Assembly: GCA_963761115.1 (NCBI GenBank) | Contig: CAVXFS010000003.1 | Coordinates: 372,001 to 436,000, forward strand | Reading direction: 5' to 3' | DNA: 64,000 nucleotides | Source: CAVXFS01 sp963761115 | GTDB lineage: Bacteria; Pseudomonadota; Gammaproteobacteria; Burkholderiales; Gallionellaceae | Shown: in pieces, positions 35,790 to 44,463 of the stretch | Numbering within the stretch: the first letter of the stretch is position 1 | Layout: every line of letters starts with the position of its first letter | Notes under the pieces: model-generated | Database searches by the model: none | The model's input: only the letters and a program-made list of their open reading frames with translations | Told to the model about the DNA's origin: nothing | Translations under genes and position numbers: made by a program

Positions 35790-36080
35790 TTATCGGGGTA
35801 TCCATCGCGGCTTCCGGGTCGAGCGCGAGTACCATAACAGGCCCACGGTCACTAGCGTTAATAACGAGGTCCACATCCATGGGAAATCACTCATCTTCGC
35901 ATCGGTGAGCGGCAACACCAGCAGAATCGACCACATGCAGATCATCATGACTGCCATCGTGACCCCGGCCCAGCCAACCATGACCCCGATGGGGGAGCCA
36001 CCGGTTATGCGCATCGCGCCGCAGGACGGGCAACTGACGTCATCAGACTTGATTTCTGCAGCACAAACAGGACATTGCAT
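35790..36080 (-). CDS. Zinc-ribbon small membrane protein
   Basis: 96 residues. The N-terminal CPVC...CPSCG is a four-cysteine zinc ribbon (Cys3, Cys6, Cys17, Cys20). Two hydrophobic spans follow (GVMVGWAGVTMAVMMICMWS and a second segment near WTSLLTLVTVGLLWY) and a basic tail. The topology suggests a cytosolic zinc ribbon tethered to the inner membrane. Function is unknown; the gene lies between the tRNA-Arg and the cytochrome on the same strand. Confidence 0.65.
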   Translation of the reverse strand: MQCPVCAAEIKSDDVSCPSCGAMRITGGSPIGVMVGWAGVTMAVMMICMWSILLVLPLTDAKMSDFPWMWTSLLTLVTVGLLWYSRSTRKPRWIPR

Positions 36081-36110
36081 GATTATTTCCTTTACTACGA
36101 CTAAATTAGG

Positions 36111-36187
36111 TGGTGCGCCCGGCGGGAGTCGAACCCACGACCCTTGGCTTCGGAAACCAATACTCTATCCATCTGAGCTACGGACGC
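36111..36187 (-). tRNA. tRNA-Arg (anticodon CCG)
   Basis: 77 nt on the minus strand, beginning GCGTCCG and ending CGGGCGC-A-CCA with the CCA encoded. The acceptor stem pairs fully (with one T-G). The D arm is GTAGCTCAGATGGATAGAG. The anticodon stem TTGGT/GCCAA encloses the loop TTCCGAA, giving anticodon CCG that reads CGG. The T arm GTGGGTTCGACTCCCGC is canonical. Confidence 0.97.
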
Positions 36188-36201
36188 AATTTGAAGTTCC
36201 C

Positions 36202-36207
36202 AGTATA
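36202..36207 (-). promoter_or_regulatory. Probable -10 element of tRNA-Arg
   Basis: TATACT on the minus strand lies 14 bp upstream of the mature tRNA 5' end, the right distance for a short tRNA leader. No good -35 was seen 17 bp further up. Confidence 0.4.
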
Positions 36208-36267
36208 GCGCTTTTTTAGTCCCGACTCCCACGCACCATGTACCCAAATAATGCTATCTTTAGCGTC

Positions 36268-36687
36268 ATGAACTTTGCCAATCCGAGTACTGCAGCGATT
36301 TGCCAGCTGTTGCGCAGTGTCCGTACTATCGCGGTTGTCGGCCTGTCGCCCAATCCGGCTCGGCCCAGCTTCCGGGTCGCAAGCGCCATGCAGGCGCGCG
36401 GTTATCGCATCATCCCCGTGCGGCCCCTGGTTAAGGAAGTGCTGGGCGAACCGGCGTATGAAAATCTGGAAAGCATCCCGCATGCGGTAGATATGGTGGA
36501 TGTGTTCCGGGCGTCGCAGCATGTACCCGCTATCGTGGAAAGCTGCATCAGGATTGGTATCCGGAATTTGTGGCTGCAGGATGGCGTGGTCGATGAAGCA
36601 GCGGCGCAACGTGCCAGCGCTGCCGGTATCACGGTGGTGATGGATCGCTGCATGTGGCGCGATCATTCCCAGCTGTGCTCGCCATGA
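36268..36687 (+). CDS. CoA-binding domain protein (YccU-like)
   Basis: 139 residues from ATG 36268 (an ATG at 36238 is also in frame). VRTIAVVGLSPNPARPSFRVA is the Rossmann-fold CoA-binding start, with VDVFRASQHVPAIVE and IRNLWLQDGVVDEAAA typical of the stand-alone CoA_binding family. The C-terminal MDRCMWRDH matches family members. These small proteins bind CoA or sense acyl-CoA; the exact role is not established. The stop overlaps the tag start by 4 bp, so it heads the tag-dapF-DUF484-xerC operon. Confidence 0.88.
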   Translation: MNFANPSTAAICQLLRSVRTIAVVGLSPNPARPSFRVASAMQARGYRIIPVRPLVKEVLGEPAYENLESIPHAVDMVDVFRASQHVPAIVESCIRIGIRNLWLQDGVVDEAAAQRASAAGITVVMDRCMWRDHSQLCSP

Positions 36688-37262
36688 ACAAACAACGCTG
36701 CGCCTGGCCTGGCCAGGATCCGCTCTACTGCGCCTACCACGACCAGGAATGGGGCGTGCCGCTGCATGATGATCGCGCATTGTTCGAGTTCCTGATACTG
36801 GAAGGCGCCCAGGCCGGCTTGAGCTGGATCACCATCCTGCGCAAACGCGAACATTACCGCGCCGCTTTCGACAATTTCGATCCCGCACGCGTTGCCCGCT
36901 ATGATGAAGATAAAATAGCAGCGCTGCTGCAAAACCCCGGCATCGTGCGCAACCGGCTGAAAGTGGCTGCGGCAGTGAATAACGCGCAAAGATTTCTCGA
37001 CCTGCAGGAAAAATTCGGCAGCTTCGATGCTTTCGTCTGGCAGTTCGTGGGCGGCAAGCCCAGGCAGAATCGATGGCGCGGCCTTGCCGAGATCCCGGCC
37101 AGCACGCCGGAATCGGACGCGATGAGCAAGGAGCTGAAACGGCGCGGCTTCAAGTTTGCGGGCAGTACCATCTGCTACGCGCACATGCAGGCGACCGGCA
37201 TGGTGAATGACCACACGGTGGATTGCTTCAGGCACAAGGAAATTGCCGGTATGGGTAATTGA
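36684..37262 (+). CDS. tag: 3-methyladenine DNA glycosylase I
   Basis: 192 residues from ATG 36684, overlapping the previous stop (ATGA). The zinc ligands Cys6, His19, His177 and Cys181 have the same relative spacing as in E. coli Tag. YHDQEWGVP, EGAQAGLSW and the NDHTVDCFRH tail are diagnostic. It removes 3-methyladenine from alkylated DNA in base excision repair. The dapF start codon is one base beyond its stop. Confidence 0.97.
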   Translation: MNKQRCAWPGQDPLYCAYHDQEWGVPLHDDRALFEFLILEGAQAGLSWITILRKREHYRAAFDNFDPARVARYDEDKIAALLQNPGIVRNRLKVAAAVNNAQRFLDLQEKFGSFDAFVWQFVGGKPRQNRWRGLAEIPASTPESDAMSKELKRRGFKFAGSTICYAHMQATGMVNDHTVDCFRHKEIAGMGN

Positions 37263-37263
37263 A

Positions 37264-38094
37264 ATGATTTTGAAATTTACAAAAATGCATGGCGCAGGCA
37301 ACGACTTCGTCGTGATCGACGGCATCCGCCAGCAGGTAAGCATGACGCCAGAGCAGCTGCGGATGCTGGCCGACCGGCATTTCGGCGTCGGCTGCGACCA
37401 GGTTCTGCTGGTGGAGGCTACCCAGCATCCCGAGGCGGATTTTCGCTACCGCATCTTCAACGCCGACGGCGGCGAGGTGGAACAGTGCGGCAATGGCGCG
37501 CGCTGCTTCGTGCGCTTCGTTATCGATCAGGGACTCACGCAGTCGCGCGAGATCAGGGTGGAAACCAGGGGCGGCCTGATCTCGCCGCGCCTGGAACAGG
37601 ATGGCCGCATCACGGTAGACATGGGGGCGCCGATTTTCGAGCCGGCGCGCATCCCGTTTGCAAGCGACAGCGATGCGGTGGTGCAGCCGCTGGAGGTGGG
37701 CGGCGCGACGGTGCAGATCAGCGCGCTGTCGATGGGCAACCCGCATGCGGTACAAATAGTGGAAGATGTGGAACGGGCTCCCGTCGCGATCCAGGGCGGA
37801 TTGATCGAACGCCACCCGCGTTTTCCCAACCGGGTGAATGCCGGATTCATGCAGGTGGTGAACCGCGGCCACATCAGGCTGCGAGTATATGAGCGCGGCG
37901 CCGGCGAGACGCTGTCTTGCGGTACCGGCGCCTGCGCTGCCGTGGTGGCAGGCATCCGCCGCGGCCTGCTCGACGATCAGGTACAGGTCGCCACGCATGG
38001 CGGTATGCTTGACATCGTCTGGCGCGGCGATGCAGCGCCGGTATTGATGACCGGTCCTGCCGTCACGGTATTCGAGGGCGAAATAGTCATCTGA
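37264..38094 (+). CDS. dapF: Diaminopimelate epimerase
   Basis: 276 residues from ATG 37264, adjacent to the tag stop. The start KFTKMHGAGNDFVVID is diagnostic, as are the two catalytic cysteines: Cys75 in EVEQCGNGARC and Cys219 in ETLSCGTGAC. It interconverts LL- and meso-diaminopimelate for lysine and peptidoglycan synthesis by a PLP-independent two-cysteine mechanism. The position directly before DUF484 and xerC is the conserved proteobacterial order. Confidence 0.98.
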   Translation: MILKFTKMHGAGNDFVVIDGIRQQVSMTPEQLRMLADRHFGVGCDQVLLVEATQHPEADFRYRIFNADGGEVEQCGNGARCFVRFVIDQGLTQSREIRVETRGGLISPRLEQDGRITVDMGAPIFEPARIPFASDSDAVVQPLEVGGATVQISALSMGNPHAVQIVEDVERAPVAIQGGLIERHPRFPNRVNAGFMQVVNRGHIRLRVYERGAGETLSCGTGACAAVVAGIRRGLLDDQVQVATHGGMLDIVWRGDAAPVLMTGPAVTVFEGEIVI

Positions 38095-38104
38095 GGGAAA
38101 CGAT

Positions 38105-38725
38105 ATGAGAGCTGAAGACATTGCACAGTATTTGCAGGACCATCCGCAATTTTTCGAGGATTACGCCGAAATGCTGTCGGGTATCAACCTGCCGCACCCT
38201 TATGGAGGGCGCACCATTTCGCTGAGCGAAAGGCAGATACTGACGCTGCGAGAAAAGAACAAGGACCTGGAAAAAAAGTTGAACGAGCTGGTGCTGTTTG
38301 CCAAAGACAACGATTCACTGCAGCAGAAGATGCACCAGTTCACGCTCTCGCTGTTCGGCACGAATGACATGATGAGCCTGCAGGATAGCGTAATGCACAA
38401 GCTGCGCGAGATCTTCGAGGTGCCGCATGCCGCCCTGCATGTCTGGGAAGACATACCCCCCAGTGCCGAAGTACTGAGCTTCAGCGACCAGCAGCAACAA
38501 CCGGTCTGCACCCACCACGCGCTGCATGACACCGGAGAATGGTTTGGTGAGGCAGCATCGCACCTGCGCTCGTTCGCCTACCTGCCCCTGCGCAGCGGCG
38601 AAATGTCGATCGGCATGCTGGTGCTGGCCAGCGAGGATGCGCAGCGCTTCTATCCGGATATGGGTACCCTGTTCCTGCAGCGCATCGCCGAAACCATCAG
38701 CCACGCGCTGCAACCGCACCTGTGA
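38105..38725 (+). CDS. DUF484 family protein
   Basis: 206 residues. The N-terminus EDIAQYLQDHPQFFEDYAEML and a GAF-like C-terminal half (LHVWEDIPPS, FAYLPLRSGEMSIGMLVLAS, FYPDMGTLFLQRIAETI) are characteristic of DUF484, which always sits between dapF and xerC in proteobacteria. A short coiled coil (REKNKDLEKKLNELV) links the halves. The molecular role is unknown. GAGGGAAACG precedes the ATG as a ribosome-binding site. Confidence 0.93.
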   Translation: MRAEDIAQYLQDHPQFFEDYAEMLSGINLPHPYGGRTISLSERQILTLREKNKDLEKKLNELVLFAKDNDSLQQKMHQFTLSLFGTNDMMSLQDSVMHKLREIFEVPHAALHVWEDIPPSAEVLSFSDQQQQPVCTHHALHDTGEWFGEAASHLRSFAYLPLRSGEMSIGMLVLASEDAQRFYPDMGTLFLQRIAETISHALQPHL

Positions 38726-38805
38726 TCGTCGTCAACTACCTGGGTGGTGTGCATGATCCGGTATGATCCGAAAATATTTTCAAAACCTGCAGTGACTGCC
38801 AGCGC

Positions 38806-39753
38806 ATGCTGCCGAACTGGGCTGGTGGTGCCGTGATCATGCCCGCAGCAGCCTCTCAGCACGAACAGGAAACATTGCCGGGCTTTCTTGCCTACCTGCG
38901 CAATGAGCGAAGGTATTCCGCCCTCACCCTGGAAAACTACGCGCGCGACCTGCGCAGACTGTTCCAGTTGGCCGCGCGCACACCGCTTGCCGAACTGCGC
39001 GGCCACCATATCCGCCGTTTCATCGCGCAACTGCATGGACAGGGACTGGGGGGGCGCACACTTGCGCGCATGCTGTCGGCGTGGCGCAGCTTCTTCAACT
39101 ACCTGATCCGCAGCCGCCAGTGCAAGGATAATCCGTGCATCGGCCTGCGTCCGCCAAAATCGCCGCGGCTGCTGCCGCAGGCGCTGTCGCCGGATGAAGC
39201 GGTGAAGCTGGTGGGACTGCCTGCCGAAACCGTGCTCGACGTGCGCGACAAGGCGATGTTCGAGCTGCTGTATTCTTCCGGCCTGCGCCTGGCCGAGCTG
39301 GTCGGCCTGGACCTGGAAGCGATGCGCGACAACATCAGCGCGGGCGAAGTGCGCGTCACCGGCAAGGGCAACAAGACCCGCATCGTGCCGATGGGCAGCC
39401 ATGCGATCGCCGCCTTGCAGGCGTGGATGATCGTACGCGAGCAGATCGCCAAGGCGGACGAACCTGCGCTGTTCACGGGCAGAAACGGCAAGCGTATCAG
39501 TGCCCGCAGTGTGCAGCTGCGTTTGCACCAATGCGGCATCAGGCAAGGCATCACCAGCAGCGTGCACCCGCACCTGCTGCGCCATTCCTTCGCCACCCAT
39601 GTACTGCAATCCTCCGGCGACCTGCGCGCGGTGCAGGAAATGCTCGGCCACGCCAGCATCTCCACCACGCAGGTCTACACCCACCTGAATTTCCAGTATC
39701 TGGCCAAGATCTACGATGGCGCGCATCCGCGGGCGAAGAAGAAGAAACCCTGA
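38806..39753 (+). CDS. xerC: Tyrosine recombinase XerC
   Basis: 315 residues from ATG 38806; ATG 38839 would give an N-terminus closer to E. coli XerC. An N-terminal SAM-like core-binding domain (TLENYARDLRRL) is followed by the catalytic domain with Arg161 (SSGLR), Lys187 (GKGNK), His256-X2-Arg259 (HLLRH), His282 (GHAS) and nucleophile Tyr291 (QVYTHL). With XerD it resolves chromosome dimers at dif. The dapF-DUF484-xerC order supports XerC over XerD or a phage integrase. Confidence 0.96.
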   Translation: MLPNWAGGAVIMPAAASQHEQETLPGFLAYLRNERRYSALTLENYARDLRRLFQLAARTPLAELRGHHIRRFIAQLHGQGLGGRTLARMLSAWRSFFNYLIRSRQCKDNPCIGLRPPKSPRLLPQALSPDEAVKLVGLPAETVLDVRDKAMFELLYSSGLRLAELVGLDLEAMRDNISAGEVRVTGKGNKTRIVPMGSHAIAALQAWMIVREQIAKADEPALFTGRNGKRISARSVQLRLHQCGIRQGITSSVHPHLLRHSFATHVLQSSGDLRAVQEMLGHASISTTQVYTHLNFQYLAKIYDGAHPRAKKKKP

Positions 39754-39823
39754 ATGGCATTTTGATCCTGGATTGCAGCACCCCAGGACCATTGCTCTTG
39801 TTCGGGAGCGGTTGGTGTAGGCG

Positions 39824-39858
39824 GCAGGTTGGGCTTCGCTGTGCTCAGCCCAACCTGC
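39824..39858. repeat. Short palindrome related to the repeat family
   Basis: A 12-bp perfect stem, GCAGGTTGGGCT/AGCCCAACCTGC, with an 11-nt loop lies between the convergent xerC and rlpA genes. It shares the outer arms of the 75-79 bp family but lacks the inner part, so it looks like a deletion derivative. It may act as a bidirectional terminator although no T-run follows. Confidence 0.75.
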
Positions 39859-39882
39859 GGAATGGAAAACTTGAACGCTCGA

Positions 39883-40935
39883 TCAATGCTCGGTGATGAC
39901 AGGCTTGAACCCCAGTTGCGCCTTTAACTTCTCTGCCGCCGCGAGCGCAGCGTCCTTGCTGGAATACGGGCCGTAATGGACGCGAACCAGACCACCTTTT
40001 TCGAACAGGGTGAGTTGTTTGTCACTGCCCAGCCGAGCGCGCATTTTGGCCAGCAGGTCTTCCGCGCCCTGTCTTTGCCTGAAGGCGCCGAGCTGCAGAT
40101 ATACATTGCCGATTGGAGCGGGCACAACAGAAATTGCCGAACCTGTAGTCGCCTGACTTGCAGGAACCGGGGTTGCGGGCTTCGGTTCTACGGGCACCGA
40201 AGCGGCAGTTGCCGCATTCGATGTGGCTGATGTCGCAGCCATTGTCGCCGAAGAGATGACGCTTGGCATGCCTGACGGCAATGGCGTGCTGCTGACCGCG
40301 TTGTTTGCGACGACCGACGCAGGTTCCGTCGATTCCGGAACAAGGCTTTCGACTTCCACTTCGCTGCTGCCGTTGTTGATGATGCCCAGCTTGTATGCGG
40401 CAGTGTAGGAAAGGTCGATGATGCGGTCATGCAGGAACGGGCCGCGGTCATTGATGCGCACTACCACCGATTTGCCATTGCTCAGGTTGGTGACGCGCGC
40501 ATAGCTCGGGATCGGCAGCGTCGGATGTGCGGCGGTCATGGCATACATATTGTAAGTCTCGCCGCTGGAGGTGCGCTGGCCATTGAATTTCTTGCCGTAC
40601 CAGGATGCGATCCCGCGCTTCTTGTAGTTGCCGGGTACGGATTGAGGAATATACAGCTTGCCCAGAGCGGCATATTGGCGGTTGGCATAGGGATGCAGCG
40701 GTTCGTTTCGGGGCACGGCATCAGGAATGCTGTCGAGATTGGCAGGTGCATCCGCTCCCGGACCGTCGCCCGGCAGGTAACCACCTGAGGGTGTTGCGGC
40801 GGCCCCGGACTGATTGATGGACAGCGCCTCTACTACCGGAACCGGTGCTTGTGTTTCGACCTTGCGTGGCGGCGTGGCACATGCGACAAGGAGCAACATG
40901 GTGAAGATCGATAATGCGGTGGTCGAATATCTCAT
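39883..40935 (-). CDS. rlpA: RlpA septal lytic transglycosylase lipoprotein
   Basis: 350 residues. The lipobox LLLVACA predicts an outer-membrane lipoprotein. A double-psi beta-barrel follows with GIASWYGKKFNGQRTSSGE and VRVTNLSNGKSVVVRINDRGPF. A Pro/Ala/Ser-rich linker leads to a C-terminal SPOR domain (YLQLGAFRQRQGAEDLLAKM...VHYGPYSSKDAALAAAEKL) that binds glycan denuded of stem peptides at the septum. In Pseudomonas the homolog cleaves naked glycan strands. It is the last gene of the cell-elongation operon, 9 bp after rodA. Confidence 0.95.
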   Translation of the reverse strand: MRYSTTALSIFTMLLLVACATPPRKVETQAPVPVVEALSINQSGAAATPSGGYLPGDGPGADAPANLDSIPDAVPRNEPLHPYANRQYAALGKLYIPQSVPGNYKKRGIASWYGKKFNGQRTSSGETYNMYAMTAAHPTLPIPSYARVTNLSNGKSVVVRINDRGPFLHDRIIDLSYTAAYKLGIINNGSSEVEVESLVPESTEPASVVANNAVSSTPLPSGMPSVISSATMAATSATSNAATAASVPVEPKPATPVPASQATTGSAISVVPAPIGNVYLQLGAFRQRQGAEDLLAKMRARLGSDKQLTLFEKGGLVRVHYGPYSSKDAALAAAEKLKAQLGFKPVITEH

Positions 40936-40944
40936 TTGGTCTCC

Positions 40945-42054
40945 CTAGGTTTGCACCAGCGTCTTGTGCGTGTGGATACTCATCAGGATACCAAAACCCA
41001 GCAGCAGGGTCAGCATCGATGTTCCGCCGTAGCTGATCAAGGGCAATGGCACGCCCACCACCGGCAGGATCCCGGCCACCATGCCCATGTTCACAAATGT
41101 ATAGGTGAAAAAGGTCAGCGTGATGCTGCCCGCCATCAGGCGCGTGAAATAGGTCGAGGCTTTGACAGTGATGACGAACCCGCGCCCGATCACGAACAGG
41201 AACAGGCTCAGCAGGATGATGTTGCCGATCAAGCCGAATTCTTCCGAGTACACCGCGAAGATGAAATCAGTGGCACGCTCCGGCAGGAAGTCGAGATGCG
41301 TCTGCGAGCCATTGAGAAAGCCCTTGCCCAGCACGCCGCCGGAGCCGACCGCGATCATGCCCTGGATGGTGTGGTAACCCTTGCCCAGCGCATCCTGGGA
41401 GGGGTCGAACAGCATCTCGATTCGGTGCCGCTGGTAGTCATGCATCATGTTCCACAGGAACGGCGCGGCCGCCGCCGCCGCCACCAGCAGCCCGCCCATG
41501 ATGCGCCACGACAAACCGGCCAGGAACAGCACATAGAATCCGCTCGCCGAGATCAGCAGGGCGGTACCCAGGTCCGGCTGGCGCGCGATCAGTCCCACCG
41601 GCAACAGCAGCAGCAAGGCGGCGACGGCATAGTTCTTCAGGGTAAGCGTCGCTTCGTGCTTCTCGAAATACCAGGCCATCATCAGCGGCACGGCGAGCTT
41701 CATCAATTCGGAGGGCTGGATGGTCGCCACGCCGATGTTCAGCCAGCGCCTGGCGCCATGGCTGATGTCGCCGAACAGGGCCACGCCGACCAGCAGCAGC
41801 ATGCCGAACAGGTACAACGGCAAGGCAGTGCGCATCAACCAATGCAATGGGGTGTTGGCCATCAGCCACAACACGACCAGCGCCACCGCGATATTCATCA
41901 ATTGCGCGGACACGCGTCCCCAGTTGCCGTCGGTAGCACTGAACAGCACCACCAGGCCTGTCAACAGCAGCAAGCCGATCGCCAGCAGCAAGATCGGGTC
42001 GAGGTGCTGGGTGAGCCGCCGTTTGAAGCGCGGCCACAGGTTCTGTCTAGTCAT
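40945..42054 (-). CDS. rodA: Rod-shape SEDS glycosyltransferase RodA
   Basis: 369 residues with ten predicted spans. SEDS-family motifs are ILPVVGVPLPLISYGGTSML near the C-terminus and the acidic periplasmic loop region (RATDFIFAVYSEEFG). RodA polymerises lipid II into glycan strands during elongation, working with PBP2. The start overlaps the mrdA stop by 8 bp, the usual arrangement. Confidence 0.96.
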   Translation of the reverse strand: MTRQNLWPRFKRRLTQHLDPILLLAIGLLLLTGLVVLFSATDGNWGRVSAQLMNIAVALVVLWLMANTPLHWLMRTALPLYLFGMLLLVGVALFGDISHGARRWLNIGVATIQPSELMKLAVPLMMAWYFEKHEATLTLKNYAVAALLLLLPVGLIARQPDLGTALLISASGFYVLFLAGLSWRIMGGLLVAAAAAAPFLWNMMHDYQRHRIEMLFDPSQDALGKGYHTIQGMIAVGSGGVLGKGFLNGSQTHLDFLPERATDFIFAVYSEEFGLIGNIILLSLFLFVIGRGFVITVKASTYFTRLMAGSITLTFFTYTFVNMGMVAGILPVVGVPLPLISYGGTSMLTLLLGFGILMSIHTHKTLVQT

Positions 42055-43957
42055 GTTCCGCTCCGTTGTCCTCCACAGTTGGCAGGGGTTCCGGTACCTT
42101 GCCCAGCAGGTAATAGTCGAATACCTTGCGCGCTATCGGCGCAGCCGTTGAACCGCCATGACCACCGTTTTCCACCAGCACCGCCAGCGCGATCTTCGGC
42201 TTGTCGGCAGGCGCAAAGGCGATGAACCAGGCATGGTCGCGATGGCGCTCCTGCATTTTCTGCGCATTATATTTCTCGCCCTGCTTCATGCCCACCACCT
42301 GCGCCGTTCCGGTCTTGCCGGCAATGGAATAGGGTGCGCCGGCGCTGGCCGCCGCCGCAGTGCCGCCGGGTTGCGTCACCGCCACCATGGCCTGCTTGAC
42401 CAGTGCGATGTATTCCGGCTTGATATCGACGGTGAACTCGGGATGTATCTTTGTCTCCGAGATGACTTTGCCGCCGCTGCGCTGCACCCGACGCACCAGA
42501 TGCGGCCGGTATGCCACGCCATCGTTCGCCAATATTGCCGTGGCAAAAGCCAGCTGCAGCGGCGTGACCAGTTCGTAACCCTGGCCGATGCCGGCCGAGA
42601 CGGTATCGCCGGCATACCACTTCTGCTTGTAGCGCGTCTGTTTCCATTCCTGCGACGGCATCAATCCGCTTTGCTCGCCTTCCATGTCTATGCCGGTTTT
42701 TTTGCCGAACCCGAACTTGGACAGGAAGTCATGCACGTTGTCTATCCCCAGGTCGACGGCCAGCCCGTAAAAATAGGTGTCGCATGACTGCACGATGGCC
42801 TTGAACATATCCACCTTGCCATGGCCGCCAGGCTTCCAGTCGCGGTAATGGTGGCTGCTCCCGGGCAGAGTGTAATAGCCCGGATCGTTGATGGTGTAAC
42901 TGGGTGTGCGCTTGCCATAATAGAGGCCGGCCAGCGCCATGAACGGCTTGATGGTGGAGCCGGGCGGATACTGGCCGCGCATCGCGCGATTGGTCAGCGG
43001 CAGGTCGGGGGAGTTGTTGAGCGCATCCCAGCTGTCCGAATCGATGCCGTCGATGAACAGGTTGGGATCGTAGCCGGGCTTGCTGATATAGGCCAGGATC
43101 TCGCCATTGTTCGGGTCTATCGCCACCAGTGCGCCGCGATAATTGCCGAAGGATTTTTCGGCTATCTGCTGCAGTTTGGAGTCTATGGTCAGGACCAGGT
43201 CGTTACCGGACACCGGCGGGATGCGCGACAGTACGCGCACGCCTCTGCCCCCGGCATCCACCTCCATCTGTTCGATGCCGGTGGTGCCGTGCAACTCGCT
43301 TTCGTAACTCTGTTCGATGCCGATCTTGCCGATGTGATCGGAGCCGCGATAATTGGCCAGGTTGTCATCCTTGTCCAGTTGCTCCAGATCGCTGTCAGTG
43401 ATGCGCCCGATATAGCCGATCAGGTGCGAGGTCTCCTCCGCCAGCGGATAACTGCGGAACAGGCGCGCCTTGATCTCCACGCCGGGGAAGCGGTAACTCT
43501 GCGCGGCAATCCGTGCCACTTCCTCATCGCTCAGGCGAATGCGGATGGGCAGGCTTTCAAAGGTGTGGCTTTCCGCCAGCAGTTTCTTGAAGCGCTTGCG
43601 GTCCTTGGGCTGGATGTCCACCAGCGTGGCAAGCTGGTTGATGGTTGCTTCCAGGTCGGCGACCTTGCCGGGCGTGATCTCCAGCGTGTAGCCGGAATAG
43701 TTGTGTGCCAGCACCACCCCGTTGCGATCCAGGATCAGGCCGCGGTTCGGCACGATGGGCACGACCGAGATGCGGTTGTTCTCCGCCAGCGTCTGATAAT
43801 GGCTGTATTGCAATACCTGCAGGTAAACGAAACGCGACAGCAATATCAGTAACAGCACCAGGATGAAACCTGCCGCCAGCACCAGCCGCAAACGAAAATG
43901 ATATATCTCACGCTGTGTATCCTTGAACTCGACTTGATGCATGTTGCCGTGGTTCAT
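42047..43957 (-). CDS. mrdA: Penicillin-binding protein 2
   Basis: 636 residues. One N-terminal span (LVLAAGFILVLLLILL) is followed by the pedestal domain and the transpeptidase domain. The SxxK nucleophile is Ser334 in GSTIKPF, SCD supplies the SxN-type motif (IVQSCDTYFYG), and GKTGTAQ lies near 548. It cross-links peptidoglycan in lateral wall growth and is the target of mecillinam-type beta-lactams. It overlaps mreD by 4 bp and rodA by 8 bp. Confidence 0.97.
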   Translation of the reverse strand: MNHGNMHQVEFKDTQREIYHFRLRLVLAAGFILVLLLILLSRFVYLQVLQYSHYQTLAENNRISVVPIVPNRGLILDRNGVVLAHNYSGYTLEITPGKVADLEATINQLATLVDIQPKDRKRFKKLLAESHTFESLPIRIRLSDEEVARIAAQSYRFPGVEIKARLFRSYPLAEETSHLIGYIGRITDSDLEQLDKDDNLANYRGSDHIGKIGIEQSYESELHGTTGIEQMEVDAGGRGVRVLSRIPPVSGNDLVLTIDSKLQQIAEKSFGNYRGALVAIDPNNGEILAYISKPGYDPNLFIDGIDSDSWDALNNSPDLPLTNRAMRGQYPPGSTIKPFMALAGLYYGKRTPSYTINDPGYYTLPGSSHHYRDWKPGGHGKVDMFKAIVQSCDTYFYGLAVDLGIDNVHDFLSKFGFGKKTGIDMEGEQSGLMPSQEWKQTRYKQKWYAGDTVSAGIGQGYELVTPLQLAFATAILANDGVAYRPHLVRRVQRSGGKVISETKIHPEFTVDIKPEYIALVKQAMVAVTQPGGTAAAASAGAPYSIAGKTGTAQVVGMKQGEKYNAQKMQERHRDHAWFIAFAPADKPKIALAVLVENGGHGGSTAAPIARKVFDYYLLGKVPEPLPTVEDNGAEHD

Positions 43958-44463
43958 AACTGCTCAGGATCGGAACGCGGGCGGCACAACGCTTGCAGCA
44001 GCAGGCTCAATGGTGCCCACAACAGGGTTGAAGTCAGGGTGCCGAGAAAATATGTCCACGAGACGTAACCCTGAAGCTGCCAGTGCACTGCGGAATATGC
44101 CATGTATGCCAACAGCAGCACGGGAAATACCTGCAGCGTCTGGTGGCCCAGGTTGAACATCTGCATGCGGCGATGCAGCATGATCCCACCGAAGGCAAGC
44201 ACGGCATAAGCCATCGCATGCTGACCGAACAGGCTGGCATCGGCGATGTCGGTGAAAAGTCCGGTCATCCAGGCAATGCCGATGCCGACGCGGTAGGGTT
44301 TGTGGGTGCACCAGTAGAGTAGCGTCAGCGCGACAAAATCCGGATACAGCGCAAGCCAGATACCGCTTCGCGGCAACCAGTTCAACAGCAAGGCGGCCAG
44401 CAGGCTCAACGCAATGAATACATTGCTGGCCGGCAACAGGAATTCCTGGTTGGTGTTGCTCAT
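43954..44463 (-). CDS. mreD: Rod-shape determining protein MreD
   Basis: 169 residues with five or six hydrophobic spans and the family pattern WLALYPDFVALTLLYWCTHKP early and GLFTDIADASLFGQHAMAYA, which is diagnostic. It is an inner-membrane component of the elongasome, linking MreC and MreB. It overlaps mreC and mrdA by 4 bp each. Confidence 0.95.
   Translation of the reverse strand: MSNTNQEFLLPASNVFIALSLLAALLLNWLPRSGIWLALYPDFVALTLLYWCTHKPYRVGIGIAWMTGLFTDIADASLFGQHAMAYAVLAFGGIMLHRRMQMFNLGHQTLQVFPVLLLAYMAYSAVHWQLQGYVSWTYFLGTLTSTLLWAPLSLLLQALCRPRSDPEQL

Noticed and set aside
40936..42225. Plus-strand His/Gln-rich frame across rodA
   Set aside because: Composition is an artefact of reading the hydrophobic rodA gene backwards; rodA is clear on the minus strand.
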